DNA of 64,000 nucleotides from Rugamonas rubra (GTDB lineage Bacteria; Pseudomonadota; Gammaproteobacteria; Burkholderiales; Burkholderiaceae_D): contig NZ_FOTW01000021.1 in assembly GCF_900114705.1 (NCBI RefSeq), positions 105,788 through 169,787 on the forward strand, read 5' to 3'. Below the pieces are notes generated by a model. It was given only the letters and a program-made list of their open reading frames with translations. It did no database searches and was not told the DNA's origin. This document shows, piece after piece, positions 27,677 through 42,309 of this stretch. Each line of letters starts with the position of its first letter. Position 1 is the stretch's first letter. Position numbers and translations under genes: made by a program.

Positions 27677-28995
27677 GGCTGCTCCGCAGTCGGGGTATCG
27701 GGGGCGCCGCCCAGCAGACCATGCAGGTCGGCGTAGGCCAGGCGGATGTCGGTCAGGGCGCGCAGGTAGCCGCTCTGGGCGTCGAACAGGGTGCGCTGGG
27801 CGTCCAGCACTTCGAGGAAGCTGAACTTGCCGAACTCGAAGCCCTTGACGGCGGCGGCATAGGCGCTGCTGGCGCCGGGCAGGATCTCGTCGCGGTATAG
27901 CTGCGCCTGTTCGGTGGCGCCGCTCCAACTGCCGTGCGCCGCCTGCAACTGGCCGTGCAGGCGCACGGCGGTGGCGTCCAGTTCGCTGCGCGCCTGTTCG
28001 CTGCGGCTGGCGGCGGCCTGCACATTGCCTTGGTTGCTGTCGAACAGCGGCAGCGGCACGGACAGGCCGAATATCGCCTGGTTGCGGCCCAGCTCGGCAT
28101 TGCGCTTGGCGCCCAGCAGCAGCGTCACGTCCGGCGTGCGGCGCGCCTTTTCCAGGCGCAGCTCGGCCTGGCTGCGCGCCAACTCGCTGCGCGCCCGCGC
28201 CATTTGCGGCGCCCGTTCCAGCCGCGCCGTCAACTGCGCCAGCGTGGGCAGCGGCGCCGGTTCCGCCATGGCCGTCTCGACGCTGGCGAACGGCGCTGTC
28301 GTCGCGCCCCAGTTGGCGGCCAGCTTGCCGCGCGCCCGCAGCAGCTCGGCCTTGGCTTGGCTCAGCTCCAGGCGGACGCCGGCCTCGGCCACGCGGGCCT
28401 TGCTTTCCTCCACCGGCGAAATTTTGCCGGCGGCGACACGCTTGGCGGCGGCCGCGCTGGCCTGGCGCGCCAGTTCCAGCGTCGCCAGAGCCAGGCGCGA
28501 GCGCTCCTGCGCCAGTTGTACCTGGGCGAAGTCGGCCATGACGGCGCCGGCCACGTTGGCACGACGGGCGGCCAGGGCGGCGTCGGCGCCGTCGCGGCCC
28601 AGCGCGGCGACGGCGACACGGGCGGCGCGCTTGCCGCCCAGTTCCAGCGGCTGGCTCCATTGCAGCGTGGTGCTGCGGGTGGCCGCCTGCTGGTCCTCGA
28701 CCAACAGCGACAGCTCGGGGTTGCGCGCCGCGCCGGCCTGGCGCAGCGCGCCGTCGGCGGCGCCGAGCTCATGCGCGGCTGCGGCCAGCTCGGGGCTGGC
28801 GCGCAAGGCCAGCGCCAAGGCGTCGGCCAGGCCGAGCACGCTGCCGGCCGTGGCCGGCGGCGCGGCCGGGGCGGTGTTTGGGGGCGCCGACAGCAGCGTC
28901 GGCGGCGAAGTTGGGGTGGGCGCGTTGGCGCCCTGTGCGGCCGCCGGCAAGGCGAGCATGGTCGCCAAGCCCAGGGGCCAGAATACTGTTTGCAT
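27673..28995 (-). CDS. czcC: CzcC-type outer-membrane efflux protein
   Basis: 440 aa with a signal peptide (MQTVFWPLGLATMLALPAAAQG) and two TolC-type repeats rich in Ala/Leu helices. It should form the outer-membrane channel of the Czc tripartite pump. It is translationally coupled to czcB by a 4-bp overlap. Confidence 0.9.
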   Translation of the reverse strand: MQTVFWPLGLATMLALPAAAQGANAPTPTSPPTLLSAPPNTAPAAPPATAGSVLGLADALALALRASPELAAAAHELGAADGALRQAGAARNPELSLLVEDQQAATRSTTLQWSQPLELGGKRAARVAVAALGRDGADAALAARRANVAGAVMADFAQVQLAQERSRLALATLELARQASAAAAKRVAAGKISPVEESKARVAEAGVRLELSQAKAELLRARGKLAANWGATTAPFASVETAMAEPAPLPTLAQLTARLERAPQMARARSELARSQAELRLEKARRTPDVTLLLGAKRNAELGRNQAIFGLSVPLPLFDSNQGNVQAAASRSEQARSELDATAVRLHGQLQAAHGSWSGATEQAQLYRDEILPGASSAYAAAVKGFEFGKFSFLEVLDAQRTLFDAQSGYLRALTDIRLAYADLHGLLGGAPDTPTAEQP

Positions 28996-29107
28996 CGAAT
29001 TCTCCGTGTATGACAGACGAGGGAATCCGGCACAGCGGACCGTGCGCGCACGGCTCTACAGCTGTGGCGACAGTAACAACATCAGGGAGGTGGGGCCGCT
29101 TGCCGGG

Positions 29108-29467
29108 TCAGACGGCAGGCTGCCATTGCGGCCGTTCGGGGCGCGGCGAGGCGTGGGAGGCGAAATGGACGCGCGCCGAGGCGACGGCGGCGCTGTCTTC
29201 CGGCTGCTGCGCCAGCTTGCGCACGGCCGGGGCGGACATGATGCAAATGCTGCCCAGGAAGCACAAGGCGCAATGGGCGTCGATCGGCGAATTGACGCTG
29301 CTGTGCTGTTTGGACAGGTCCAGGCTCAGGTCCAATTGTTCCTGCGCCTCGACGGAGCAGGGCTGGTGGCGCGTGGTCCGATCGAAGCCGCAGCACAGGT
29401 CCACCGCCGCCAGGGTGACCTGGCACGGTAGGATCAGCAACAGCAAAATGATCAGGAAACGGCGCAT
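29108..29467 (-). CDS. Small Cys-rich exported protein heading the czc operon
   Basis: 119 aa with an N-terminal hydrophobic signal (MRRFLIILLLLILPCQVTLA) and cysteines arranged as CC near residue 25 and C-x2-C in HCALCF near 85. Short secreted proteins with such Cys/His sites often start cation-efflux operons, so a periplasmic metal-binding or sensing role is likely. 112 bp separate it from czcC. The name is not known to me. Confidence 0.7.
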   Translation of the reverse strand: MRRFLIILLLLILPCQVTLAAVDLCCGFDRTTRHQPCSVEAQEQLDLSLDLSKQHSSVNSPIDAHCALCFLGSICIMSAPAVRKLAQQPEDSAAVASARVHFASHASPRPERPQWQPAV

Positions 29468-29559
29468 GGGCGAGATTGTAGCCGCATTGTCGCCGCCGCG
29501 CCACGTTGCCGACCGGTCGGCGCCGCGCTTAAGGCCATCCTAAGTCGGCGCTGGCCGCC

Positions 29560-30630
29560 TTACTTGGCCAAATCGATTTGCCAAAAGCCGTTCTTGCCCA
29601 CGCTCTTGTGCGCCAGGAAGGCCGAGGGCAGGGCGATGTGCAGCGCGGCGGCGCGCTCCGGGTCGATCAGCACGGTCGGCGTCTCCTGCCGCAGGATAGG
29701 CAGCACGTCCGGCTTGGTGCGGCGCTTGAGGATCTTGCTGGCCTGGATGCCGGCAAGATTGCCCACCTGCGTGAAGTCGGAGCCGACATACAGCACCGCG
29801 CCCGGCACCCGCACCATGGCCAAGGTGACCACCGGCAACTGGTGGGCGGCGCCGAAGTCGCCCAGGTCGGTGGCCGCCTCGTAGCGGTGCAGGCCGTAAT
29901 AGGTGTCCAGCGGCACGGCGAACATCTGCACGCCCTGGCCCTGGTTGTACAGCGACTTGAGCGTCGGCACGATGCTGTCGTTCTTGCTGACCAGGCGCGA
30001 ACTCACCGCCATGCCGGCCTGGCCGGCGCTGCTGACGGCGGCGGCGACGTGGGCGACACCGTTCTCGTCGTCGGTGTGCACCATGCCGATCCGCCTCACC
30101 TCGGGGAACAACTGCTGCACCACCTTCACCGACTCGGCCATGTTGCTGTACAGCGTGGAGCCGGTCACGCCCGGGCCGGCGTCGCTCAGCGAGACGCAGC
30201 CGGCGTCCTGCGGATTGGCCACGGCGGTAAACACCAGCGGAATGTGCGCGTCCTCGACGATGCCACGGGCGTATTTGGTGGCCGGCGTGCCGATGGTCAG
30301 CACCAGGTCGGGCTTGGCCTCGACGATGCGGGCCGCCTCGTTGCGTATGCGCAGCAGCACGCCGAGCCGGCTCCAAAAGCCGCCTTTTTCCATGTCGAAA
30401 TCGATCTTGACGCGGTGCACGCTCAGGTTCTTGCCCTCGATCAGTTCGTTGCTGCGCAGCGCGGCCAGGAAGCCGTCCAGCGATTCCTGAAAGGGCTCGA
30501 TGTCGGTCACCTGCAGCACCTCGATCTTGAAGGTACGGGTGTCCTCCATCGTGTCGGCGGCCAGCGGTTCGAAGGCCAGGGCGGGGAGGGCGGCGAACGC
30601 CAATGTGCAGATTGCGGCGATTTTTTGCAT
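29560..30630 (-). CDS. ABC-type substrate-binding protein
   Basis: 356 aa with a signal peptide (MQKIAAICTLAFAALPALAF). The fold is that of the ABC_sub_bind group (the TrpX-like family), with KPDLVLTIGTPATKYAR and PLVFTAVANPQDAG in the first lobe. No permease or ATPase gene is adjacent, so it either works with a transporter elsewhere or senses a ligand. The ligand is unknown. Confidence 0.8.
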   Translation of the reverse strand: MQKIAAICTLAFAALPALAFEPLAADTMEDTRTFKIEVLQVTDIEPFQESLDGFLAALRSNELIEGKNLSVHRVKIDFDMEKGGFWSRLGVLLRIRNEAARIVEAKPDLVLTIGTPATKYARGIVEDAHIPLVFTAVANPQDAGCVSLSDAGPGVTGSTLYSNMAESVKVVQQLFPEVRRIGMVHTDDENGVAHVAAAVSSAGQAGMAVSSRLVSKNDSIVPTLKSLYNQGQGVQMFAVPLDTYYGLHRYEAATDLGDFGAAHQLPVVTLAMVRVPGAVLYVGSDFTQVGNLAGIQASKILKRRTKPDVLPILRQETPTVLIDPERAAALHIALPSAFLAHKSVGKNGFWQIDLAK

Positions 30631-30996
30631 GGTTGTCCGAGTTGTTCTAAGCGGTGGGCGGGAGGCCGGACGCGGCGTCGCCTTGGTGGAGCGCGCCGGC
30701 GGCCGTTGTGTTGATTAGACCAGACAAACATGCAACTAAGGCAAGGTGCGACTAGCCCTGGCGAGCCAATCGGCACGTCTGGCGGGCCAAGCCGGCGCCG
30801 TCCCGCCGGGCGCGGCGGCGCGGCTGCGGTGCTGCTTGGCGGCGGTGCGTCATTTCCGCCACAAAACGGGCGGCATTGCCGGCCGATGTGGGATTTGGTG
30901 AGAATCGCCAGTCGCCGCTTTGCTACCATGGCTGGCCGCCTCGGAAACGGCCGCGCACCCCGCAGAAAAATCCTACAGAAACGCCAGGAGATAGCC

Positions 30997-31761
30997 ATGA
31001 AAAAACTCGTCATTCCCGCCGCGCTCGCCCTGTTCGCATGCGCCTACGCCACTCCTGCCCTGAGCGCCGACAAGCACGAGGGCAAGCCAGCCCACTGGAG
31101 CTACAGCGGCCACGCCGACCCGGCCCACTGGAGCGAGCTGCAGCCGGACTTCGCCTCCTGCAAGCTGGGCAGGGAGCAGTCGCCGATCGACATCCGCGAC
31201 GCCGCCAAGGCCGAGCTGCCGGCGCTGGGCTTCAGCTACGCCGCCGGCCGCGCCGAGGTGGTCAACAACGGCCACACCATCCAGGTCAACGTCGGCGACG
31301 GCAACAGCGCCAAGCTGGGCGGTTCCGACTACAAGCTGCTGCAATTCCACTTCCACACGCCGAGCGAGGAAAAGGTCAACGGCAAGGCCTATCCGCTGGT
31401 GGCCCACATGGTGCACAAGAACGCCGAGGGCCAGCTGGCCGTGGTGGCCGTGCTGTTTAGCGAGGGCAGGGAGAACCCGGTGCTGAAGAAGGTCTTCGCC
31501 AGCATGCCCAAGCAGGCCGACGCCAAGGCCGAGCTGGCCGAGCCGCTCAACCCGGCCGACCTGCTGCCGCCGGCGCAGGGCTACTACGCCTTCATGGGCT
31601 CGCTGACCACGCCGCCGTGCAGCGAGGGCGTGCGCTGGCAGGTGATGAAGCAGCCGGTGCAGATGTCCAAGGGCCAGCTGGCCGCCTTCCGCAAGCTGTA
31701 TCCGATGAACGCGCGGCCGGTGCAGGCGCTCAACGGGCGCAGCCTGCAGCAGAGCCAGTAG
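30997..31761 (+). CDS. cah: Alpha-type carbonic anhydrase, periplasmic
   Basis: 254 aa from the ATG at 30997 with a CAGGAG site; longer frames to 30730 lack a signal peptide at their start. Signal peptide MKKLVIPAALALFACAYATPALSA. The zinc ligands sit in LLQFHFHTPSEEKVNGK and VAHMVHKN, and SLTTPPCSEGVRW is the substrate-pocket motif. It interconverts CO2 and bicarbonate in the periplasm. Confidence 0.94.
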   Translation: MKKLVIPAALALFACAYATPALSADKHEGKPAHWSYSGHADPAHWSELQPDFASCKLGREQSPIDIRDAAKAELPALGFSYAAGRAEVVNNGHTIQVNVGDGNSAKLGGSDYKLLQFHFHTPSEEKVNGKAYPLVAHMVHKNAEGQLAVVAVLFSEGRENPVLKKVFASMPKQADAKAELAEPLNPADLLPPAQGYYAFMGSLTTPPCSEGVRWQVMKQPVQMSKGQLAAFRKLYPMNARPVQALNGRSLQQSQ

Positions 31762-31926
31762 GCCAGCCGATCGACGCCCGCGCCCGCGCCGCCCAGGCGC
31801 GTGCGGGGCGCCCCGCCCGACTGCATTCATGACAGCTGCACCTCGTTGTGGAATTCCAGCTTGAACGAGGTCCAGTCGTCCCGTTCCAGCTCCAGGGCGG
31901 AGCGCAGGTGCTTGGCCAGGGCGCTG

Positions 31927-35364
<3,438 letters not shown>

Positions 35365-35499
35365 GTTCGAGGGCAGTGGGGGGGGGTGAGGTACACATTA
35401 ACATTGCTGGAAGGATTTGTAATCCCTTGTTTTGGCGGCGCCGCCACACGCTTGGCATATACTTGTTGCACCTTTAATCTTTCATCTGGACAAGAATCG

Positions 35500-36915
35500 A
35501 TGACGCCGCCCCCCATCCCGCAGCGCCCCGCCATACCCGACGCCACCGCCCTGAAACAGCTGTTGGAGCGGGGCGAGCGCAGCGCCGCCGAGTTGTTGCG
35601 CCAGCATCTGGCCCGGCTCGACGCCACCCAGGGCGCGCTCAACGGCGCCACCCAGGTGTTGCGCGAGGAGGCCGCCGAGGCGCTGCGGCAAGCCCGGCCG
35701 GGGCCGCTGGCCGGTCTGCCGTGCTCGGTCAAGGAAACCTTCGGCATCGCCGGCCACAGCATCACCGCCGGCTCGCGCCGCATGACGCCGCAGCCGCAGG
35801 CGGTCGACGCCGCCGTGGTCGCCAAGCTGCGCGGCGCCGGCGCCATCGTCATGGCGCGCAGCAACGTGCCCGAGTTCGCCATGACCGGCGAGACCAGCAA
35901 CCCGCGCTACGGCCGCAGCAACAACCCGCTCGACCCCAGCCGCGTGGCCGGCGGCTCGAGCGGCGGCGAGGGCGTGCTGGTCGGCTCCGGCGCCAGCGCC
36001 TTCGGCCTCGGTTCGGACATCCTCGGTTCGATCCGCATCCCGGCGGCCTTCTGCGGCCTGGTCGGCTTCAAACCGGCCTCGGGCGCCGTCGACGGCGCCG
36101 GCACCTGGCCGCAAATCGACGGCCACAGCGCCAGCTGGCTGGGCATCGGTCCGATCACCCGCAGCGTGCGCGACGCCAGAATGGTCTACCAGGTGATCGC
36201 CGAGCGCGCGCCGGCGCCGCCCGCGCCGCTGGCCGGCCTGCGCCTGATCGGCCCGGCGAGCTTTCCGTACAAAAACGACAGCCCCTGCATCGATGCCGCC
36301 CTGGCGGCGGCGCAGAGCGCGCTGGGCCTGGCCGGCATGCGGCCCGAGGCGGCGTCCTTCGGCGACGTCGGCAAACTGTTCTTCCGCATGCCGTCGATGA
36401 TCTTGCACGACGCCGCGCCATCCTGGCAGGCGCTGCTCAGCACATCGCAGGCGGGCCGCTTCAACGTCTGGGGCGAGGCGCTGCGCCAGCTCACCGGCCG
36501 CGCCAGCATCGACCCCGGCCTGTTCATGTGGATGTTGCAGGGCGCCACCTTGGGCCAGTTCATCAAGCCGCGCGGCGCCGCCCAGCTGGCCCGCCTGGTC
36601 GCCACCTTCGAGGCGGCGCGGGCGCACTATCGCGGCCTGCTCGGTGCCGACGGCATCCTGCTGCTGCCCACGCTGGGCCTGCTGGCGCCCAAACATGGCG
36701 GCATGAACCGCAAGACCCTGCGGCCCGGCCCGAACGGCTTGATGACGCCCATCACCTTCTGCAACTACTGCGACCTGCCGGCCATTGCCGTGCCCGCCTG
36801 GCGCCACGCCGACCCGGCCAGCGGGCTGGCACCCAGCGTGATGCTGGCCTGCGCGCCCGGCGCCGAGGGCCATCTGTTCGACGCCGCCGCCGCCGTCGAG
36901 GCCGCGCTGAACTAG
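35500..36915 (+). CDS. Amidase-signature hydrolase
   Basis: 471 aa from the ATG at 35500; the open frame to 35386 extends into AT-rich leader. The Ser-cisSer-Lys triad region is visible: Lys in GLPCSVKETFGIAG, and the Gly/Ser-rich signature VAGGSSGGEGVLVGSG followed by GSDILGSIRIPAAFCG. It should hydrolyse an amide bond; the substrate is not predictable. It stands alone, divergent from the kinase. Confidence 0.88.
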   Translation: MTPPPIPQRPAIPDATALKQLLERGERSAAELLRQHLARLDATQGALNGATQVLREEAAEALRQARPGPLAGLPCSVKETFGIAGHSITAGSRRMTPQPQAVDAAVVAKLRGAGAIVMARSNVPEFAMTGETSNPRYGRSNNPLDPSRVAGGSSGGEGVLVGSGASAFGLGSDILGSIRIPAAFCGLVGFKPASGAVDGAGTWPQIDGHSASWLGIGPITRSVRDARMVYQVIAERAPAPPAPLAGLRLIGPASFPYKNDSPCIDAALAAAQSALGLAGMRPEAASFGDVGKLFFRMPSMILHDAAPSWQALLSTSQAGRFNVWGEALRQLTGRASIDPGLFMWMLQGATLGQFIKPRGAAQLARLVATFEAARAHYRGLLGADGILLLPTLGLLAPKHGGMNRKTLRPGPNGLMTPITFCNYCDLPAIAVPAWRHADPASGLAPSVMLACAPGAEGHLFDAAAAVEAALN

Positions 36916-37003
36916 GGAATGGGGAGAATTTCCCCTGAGCAATTATATTGTTTATTGGTATCGTCAAAAGCGAAAACCAAACGGAACTATTTCGCAAATG
37001 AAG

Positions 37004-37009
37004 TATAAT
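37004..37009 (+). promoter_or_regulatory. Possible -10 element before the chemoreceptor gene
   Basis: TATAAT in an AT-rich gap (36916-37174), about 165 bp before the start. No good -35 lies 16-18 bp upstream and no clear FliA-type element was seen, so this is a weak call. Confidence 0.3.
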
Positions 37010-37174
37010 AGTGCCGAATGGAAATACTATTTCCCCCCTATAGCCGCTCTGCAGAAGACGGCCCCGATAATACCTGCCACAATACACTGAGATGTCGTTT
37101 TCTCCACCGGAATGCATGCGTGGCGCCTAATCTTCTTTGAGTATTGATTTGGCGCCTCAGAGAGGAAGAACCCA

Positions 37175-38779
37175 GTGCGTTTGAACAACCCGGTTAGCAA
37201 CCACGAGTACGTGCTGGACGATGGCCAGACCATCGTCTCGACCACCGACCTGCAGGGCAACATCACCTACGCCAACCCCTACTTCATCGAAGTCAGCGGC
37301 TACACGGAGGAGGAGTTGCTCGGCGCGCCGCAGAACATCCTGCGCCACCCGGACATGCCGCAGGAGGCCTTCGCCGACCTGTGGGCCACCATCAAGTCCG
37401 GCCTGCCGTGGACCGGCCTGGTGAAGAACCGCTGCAAGAACGGCGACTTCTACTGGGTCATGGCGAACGTCACCCCGACCATGGAGCACGGCCGCCCGGT
37501 CGGCTACATGTCGGTGCGCACCAAGCCGAGCCGCGAGCAGGTGGCCGCCGCCGACCAGCTGTACCGCGAAATCCGCGCAGGCAACCCCAAGCGCCTGGCG
37601 ATCCGCCAGGGCCGTGCCGTCGCCACCGGTTGGCGCGCCGGCCTCGCCGCGCTGGCCGGACTGTCGCTGCGTCGCCGCATCGGCCTGGCTATGTCCCTGT
37701 TGCTGGCCACGCTGGCCATCCTCGGCGCTGCCGCCACGTCGTCGTCGGCCGGCTGGCTGGGCGGCCTGGCCGCCGCCGCCATGCTCGGCGTGCTGGCGCT
37801 CTGGTATTTCCTGGTGCAGAGCATCGTCGCACCCTTGCAAGGGGCGCTGAACAGCATCCAGGCGATGGCCGGCGGCGACCTGCGCGCCGATATCCACACC
37901 GAGCGCAGCGACGAGATCGGCCAACTGCTGCGCTCGCTGCGCCAGCTCGGCGTCAACCTGCACAGCATCATCGGCGACGTGCGCGGCAACTTCGTTCAGA
38001 TGCAGAGTGCCACCCGCGAGATCGCCACCGGCAACCTGGACCTGTCGGCGCGTACCGAGGCGCAGGCCGCGGCGCTGGAGCAGACCGCCTCGAGCATGGA
38101 ACAGCTCGCCTCGACCGTGACACAGAACACCAGCCACGCCACCCAGGCCAACATCATGGCCAACGACGCCACCTCGATCGCCGAGAACGGCGGCCAGATC
38201 GTCGTCAAGGTGATCGAAACCATCGCCGACATGAGCGCCTCGTCGGGCAGGATTTCCGACATCATCGGCATCATCGACGGCATCGCCTTCCAGACCAATA
38301 TTTTGGCGCTGAACGCGGCGGTCGAGGCGGCTCGGGCCGGCGAGCAGGGCCGTGGCTTCGCCGTCGTCGCCACCGAGGTGCGCAGCCTGGCGCAGCGCTC
38401 GGCGGCGGCGGCGCGCGAGATCAAGCAGTTGATCGACATTTCGGCCGAGAAGGTCAAGGCCGGCACGCAGATGGCCAACAACGCCGGCGGCACCATGCAG
38501 GACATCATTGCCTCGATCAAGGACGTCAAGCAGGTCATGAGCGAGATCGCCACCGCCTCGGCCGAGCAGGGCGCCGGCATCGCCCAAGTCAACCAAGCGG
38601 TGACCCAGCTCGACGACGTGACCCAGCAGAACGCCGCGCTGGTCGAACAGGCCGCCGCCGCGACGGCCGGCCTGGCCTTGCAGGCCAACAAGCTGATGCA
38701 GGCGCTGGCCGTGTTCAAACTCAAGGAGCACAGGGCGGCGCCGCCAAGCGGCGCGCGGCGCTTAGGCAACGGTCGCTAG
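37175..38779 (+). CDS. Aer-type PAS methyl-accepting chemotaxis protein
   Basis: 534 aa with a GTG start behind an AGAGGAAG site. An N-terminal PAS domain (about 10-120; DLQGNITYANPYFIEVSGYT, then RHPDMP) resembles the FAD-binding redox sensor Aer. A hydrophobic segment (about 165-215) anchors it without a periplasmic domain, followed by HAMP and a signalling domain with the hairpin IIGIIDGIAFQTNILALNAAVEAARAGEQ split over residues 360-390. It likely senses redox or energy state and signals to CheA. Confidence 0.92.
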   Translation: MRLNNPVSNHEYVLDDGQTIVSTTDLQGNITYANPYFIEVSGYTEEELLGAPQNILRHPDMPQEAFADLWATIKSGLPWTGLVKNRCKNGDFYWVMANVTPTMEHGRPVGYMSVRTKPSREQVAAADQLYREIRAGNPKRLAIRQGRAVATGWRAGLAALAGLSLRRRIGLAMSLLLATLAILGAAATSSSAGWLGGLAAAAMLGVLALWYFLVQSIVAPLQGALNSIQAMAGGDLRADIHTERSDEIGQLLRSLRQLGVNLHSIIGDVRGNFVQMQSATREIATGNLDLSARTEAQAAALEQTASSMEQLASTVTQNTSHATQANIMANDATSIAENGGQIVVKVIETIADMSASSGRISDIIGIIDGIAFQTNILALNAAVEAARAGEQGRGFAVVATEVRSLAQRSAAAAREIKQLIDISAEKVKAGTQMANNAGGTMQDIIASIKDVKQVMSEIATASAEQGAGIAQVNQAVTQLDDVTQQNAALVEQAAAATAGLALQANKLMQALAVFKLKEHRAAPPSGARRLGNGR

Positions 38780-38854
38780 CTATCATCCAGAGCGATGGTT
38801 TTGAACTTGGTAAAATCGATGCATTGAATGCACGGCTATTCCCAAGGAAAACTG

Positions 38855-39130
38855 ATGGCAAATCCAGAAACCAAAGTGATTACGGCACATGTGCCGCTGC
38901 TACTCGCAGACAGGGTCGACCAGATCGCTGCCCGTCTCGAACGCTCGCGCGGCTGGATCGTCAAACAGGCGCTCAGCGCCTGGGTTGACCTCGAAGAAGA
39001 ACGAAGCCGCCTCACGCGCGAGGCGATGAATGACGTGGATACTGGGCACGTCGTCGATCACCATGCGGTGCAGGCCTGGGCCGACAGCTTGGACAGCGAT
39101 CATCCGCTACCCATGCCGGTGGCGCGCTGA
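38855..39130 (+). CDS. ParD/CopG-type antitoxin
   Basis: 91 aa from the ATG at 38855, which has AAGGAAAA 5 nt upstream; an earlier ATG at 38828 has none. The N-terminus is a ribbon-helix-helix (VITAHVPLLLADRVDQIAARL, then SRGWIVKQALSAWV, residues 6-50), and the acidic C-terminus should wrap the toxin. Its stop overlaps the toxin start by one base (TGATG). It probably represses its own promoter. Confidence 0.85.
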   Translation: MANPETKVITAHVPLLLADRVDQIAARLERSRGWIVKQALSAWVDLEEERSRLTREAMNDVDTGHVVDHHAVQAWADSLDSDHPLPMPVAR

Positions 39131-39405
39131 TGGTTTTGCAATGGACCAGCAAAGCGCTGTCCGATTTGGCAAGGTTGTACGAATTTCTTGCAGTGGCAAA
39201 TAAGCCGGCCGCCGCCCGCGTCGTGCAATCGTTGACGGCGGGCGCCGCGAGCTTGGTGGCAAACCCACGTATCGGCGAACGCCTAGAAGAGTTCGATCCA
39301 CGCGAAATTCGGCGTATTCTTGTCGGCCATTACGAGCTGCGGTATGAGGTCGACGCATCAACAATTTTCGTTTTGCGGCTGTGGCACACCCGTGAGGAAC
39401 GGTAA
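39130..39405 (+). CDS. ParE/RelE-type toxin
   Basis: 91 aa with the RelE/ParE fold: an N-terminal helix with SDLARLYEFLA and a C-terminal strand region RRILVGHYELRYEV. It is paired and coupled to the antitoxin by a 1-bp overlap. ParE types poison gyrase and RelE types cut mRNA; the sequence alone does not decide which. Confidence 0.85.
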   Translation: MVLQWTSKALSDLARLYEFLAVANKPAAARVVQSLTAGAASLVANPRIGERLEEFDPREIRRILVGHYELRYEVDASTIFVLRLWHTREER

Positions 39406-39420
39406 GTTGGAAGGAACCCC

Positions 39421-39852
39421 TTAGGGCTTGGCCTTGCGCGCCGGTTTCGACTTGGCGGCGCTGTTGAGGCCGGCCGCCTGCCGAACCAGCTCCTTGAAGG
39501 CGGCCTCGTCGACTTCCCCGCCCTCGTGGATGTCGATCGCGCGCCGCGTGTTGCCGTCCAGGCTGGAATTGAACAGGCCGGCCGGGTCCGCCAACGACGC
39601 GCCCTTGGCGAAGGTCAGCTTGACCACGCTCTTGTAGGACTCGCCGGTGCAAATGATGCCGTCGTGCGACCACACCGGCGTGCCCATCCACTTCCATTCC
39701 TCGACCGCGTCCGGCACCGCCTCCTTGACCCACTGGCGCATTCTGCTCAGGGTCGCGCCGCGCCAGTCGCCCAGATCGGCGATCTTCTTCGAGATCAGCT
39801 CCGTTGCCGACGGGCCAGCGCCCGCGTCCGTGTCCGCGCCCGATGTTTTCAT
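39421..39852 (-). CDS. DUF1801 family protein
   Basis: 143 aa. The middle part (EEWKWMGTPVWSHDGIICTGESYKSVVKL is in the region 50-80) is typical of DUF1801, a YdhG-like fold of unknown role. The C-terminus is a Lys/Ala/Pro-rich basic tail. It is convergent with the toxin gene and stands alone. Confidence 0.82.
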   Translation of the reverse strand: MKTSGADTDAGAGPSATELISKKIADLGDWRGATLSRMRQWVKEAVPDAVEEWKWMGTPVWSHDGIICTGESYKSVVKLTFAKGASLADPAGLFNSSLDGNTRRAIDIHEGGEVDEAAFKELVRQAAGLNSAAKSKPARKAKP

Positions 39853-40017
39853 GTTCTCGTCCTAGATTGCGGGGTTTGTGACAGGCCCACCGCTGGCGGG
39901 CACGGGTAAATCATAGCCAGATGGCGATTCGCTGTCAAAAAGTTCACAAGCAAAATTTCCTGTGCATTTATTCGATATTTCCACTATCATTGAACTATGG
40001 AAGTGAGATCGAGAGGA

Positions 40018-40350
40018 ATGACCGTGGAAACCAAGAACGTACTGTCCGCCCTGGCGGCGCTGGCGCAGGAGTCGCGCCTGGCGGTGTTCCGCCTGCTGGT
40101 GCAGGCCGGACCGCAGGGCATGGCCGCCAGCAAGATCGGCGAGCATCTGGGTATTCCGCCGTCGTCGCTGTCCTTCCATTTGAAGGAGCTGTCGCATGCC
40201 GAGTTGATCGGCTCGCGCCAGGACGGCCGCTTCGTCATCTATGCCGCCAACATCGGCAGTATGAACGCGCTGCTCGGCTTCCTGACCGAAAACTGCTGCG
40301 CCGGCGTGCCCTGTACGCCGGCGCCGTCCGACGCCTGCCCAGGCTGCTGA
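40018..40350 (+). CDS. arsR: ArsR-type repressor of the arsenic operon
   Basis: 110 aa from the ATG at 40018 behind GAGAGG; the ATG at 39997 has no site. A winged-helix ArsR/SmtB domain contains SKIGEHLGIPPSSLSFHLKEL as recognition region. Arsenite-binding cysteines are at the C-terminus: ENCCAGVPC and CPGC, rather than in helix 3. It should repress arsR-arsC-arsB-arsH from the AT-rich leader at 39940-40000. Confidence 0.92.
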   Translation: MTVETKNVLSALAALAQESRLAVFRLLVQAGPQGMAASKIGEHLGIPPSSLSFHLKELSHAELIGSRQDGRFVIYAANIGSMNALLGFLTENCCAGVPCTPAPSDACPGC

Positions 40351-40388
40351 ACACCCATTTTTCCATCCAACGAACGAAGGAGTTTCCG

Positions 40389-40889
40389 ATGAGCGATAAA
40401 GTCTACAACGTGCTGTTCCTGTGTACCGGCAATTCCGCCCGCAGCATCATGGCCGAGGCCCTGGTGACGACCATCGGCAAGGGCCGTTTCAAGGGCTATT
40501 CCGCCGGCAGCCAGCCGGCCGGCGCGGTCAATCCCTTCGCCGTCGAGCAGATCCAGGGCACCGGCTATCCGCTGGAGAACCTGCGCAGCAAGAGCTGGGA
40601 CGAGTTCGGCGCCGCCGACGCGCCGCAGATGGACTTCATCATCACCGTCTGCGACAACGCCGCCGGCGAGGTCTGCCCCTACTGGCCGGGCCACCCGATG
40701 TCGGCCCACTGGGGCTTCGAGGACCCGGCGGCGGTGGTCGGCAGCGACGAGGACAAGCGCGCCGCCTTCCACAAGGTGTTCCGCCAGATCATGACGCGCG
40801 TCAACGTGTTCGCCAGCCTGCCGCTGCACATGCTCGAAAAGAACGCCATCCACCACGAGCTCAAGGCGATCGGCGCAAGCGCGATCTAA
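40389..40889 (+). CDS. arsC: Arsenate reductase, low-molecular-weight phosphatase type
   Basis: 166 aa from the ATG at 40389 with an AAGGAG site. The CX5R loop is LFLCTGNSARS near residue 13, as in LMW-PTP-type arsenate reductases. It reduces arsenate to arsenite for export by the next gene. Confidence 0.9.
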   Translation: MSDKVYNVLFLCTGNSARSIMAEALVTTIGKGRFKGYSAGSQPAGAVNPFAVEQIQGTGYPLENLRSKSWDEFGAADAPQMDFIITVCDNAAGEVCPYWPGHPMSAHWGFEDPAAVVGSDEDKRAAFHKVFRQIMTRVNVFASLPLHMLEKNAIHHELKAIGASAI

Positions 40890-41008
40890 ACCCGGGCAAA
40901 GGCCCGGCCGGCGCAAGCCGGCGCCGCGCGCCGTTGCCGTCCCGCCCAGCGGCCGGGCGGCATGCGGCCGCGCATCCATATCATTCATCCACAACAAGGA
41001 ATTCCGCC

Positions 41009-42295
<1,287 letters not shown>

Positions 42296-42309
42296 ACGGA
42301 GCGCCAAGC

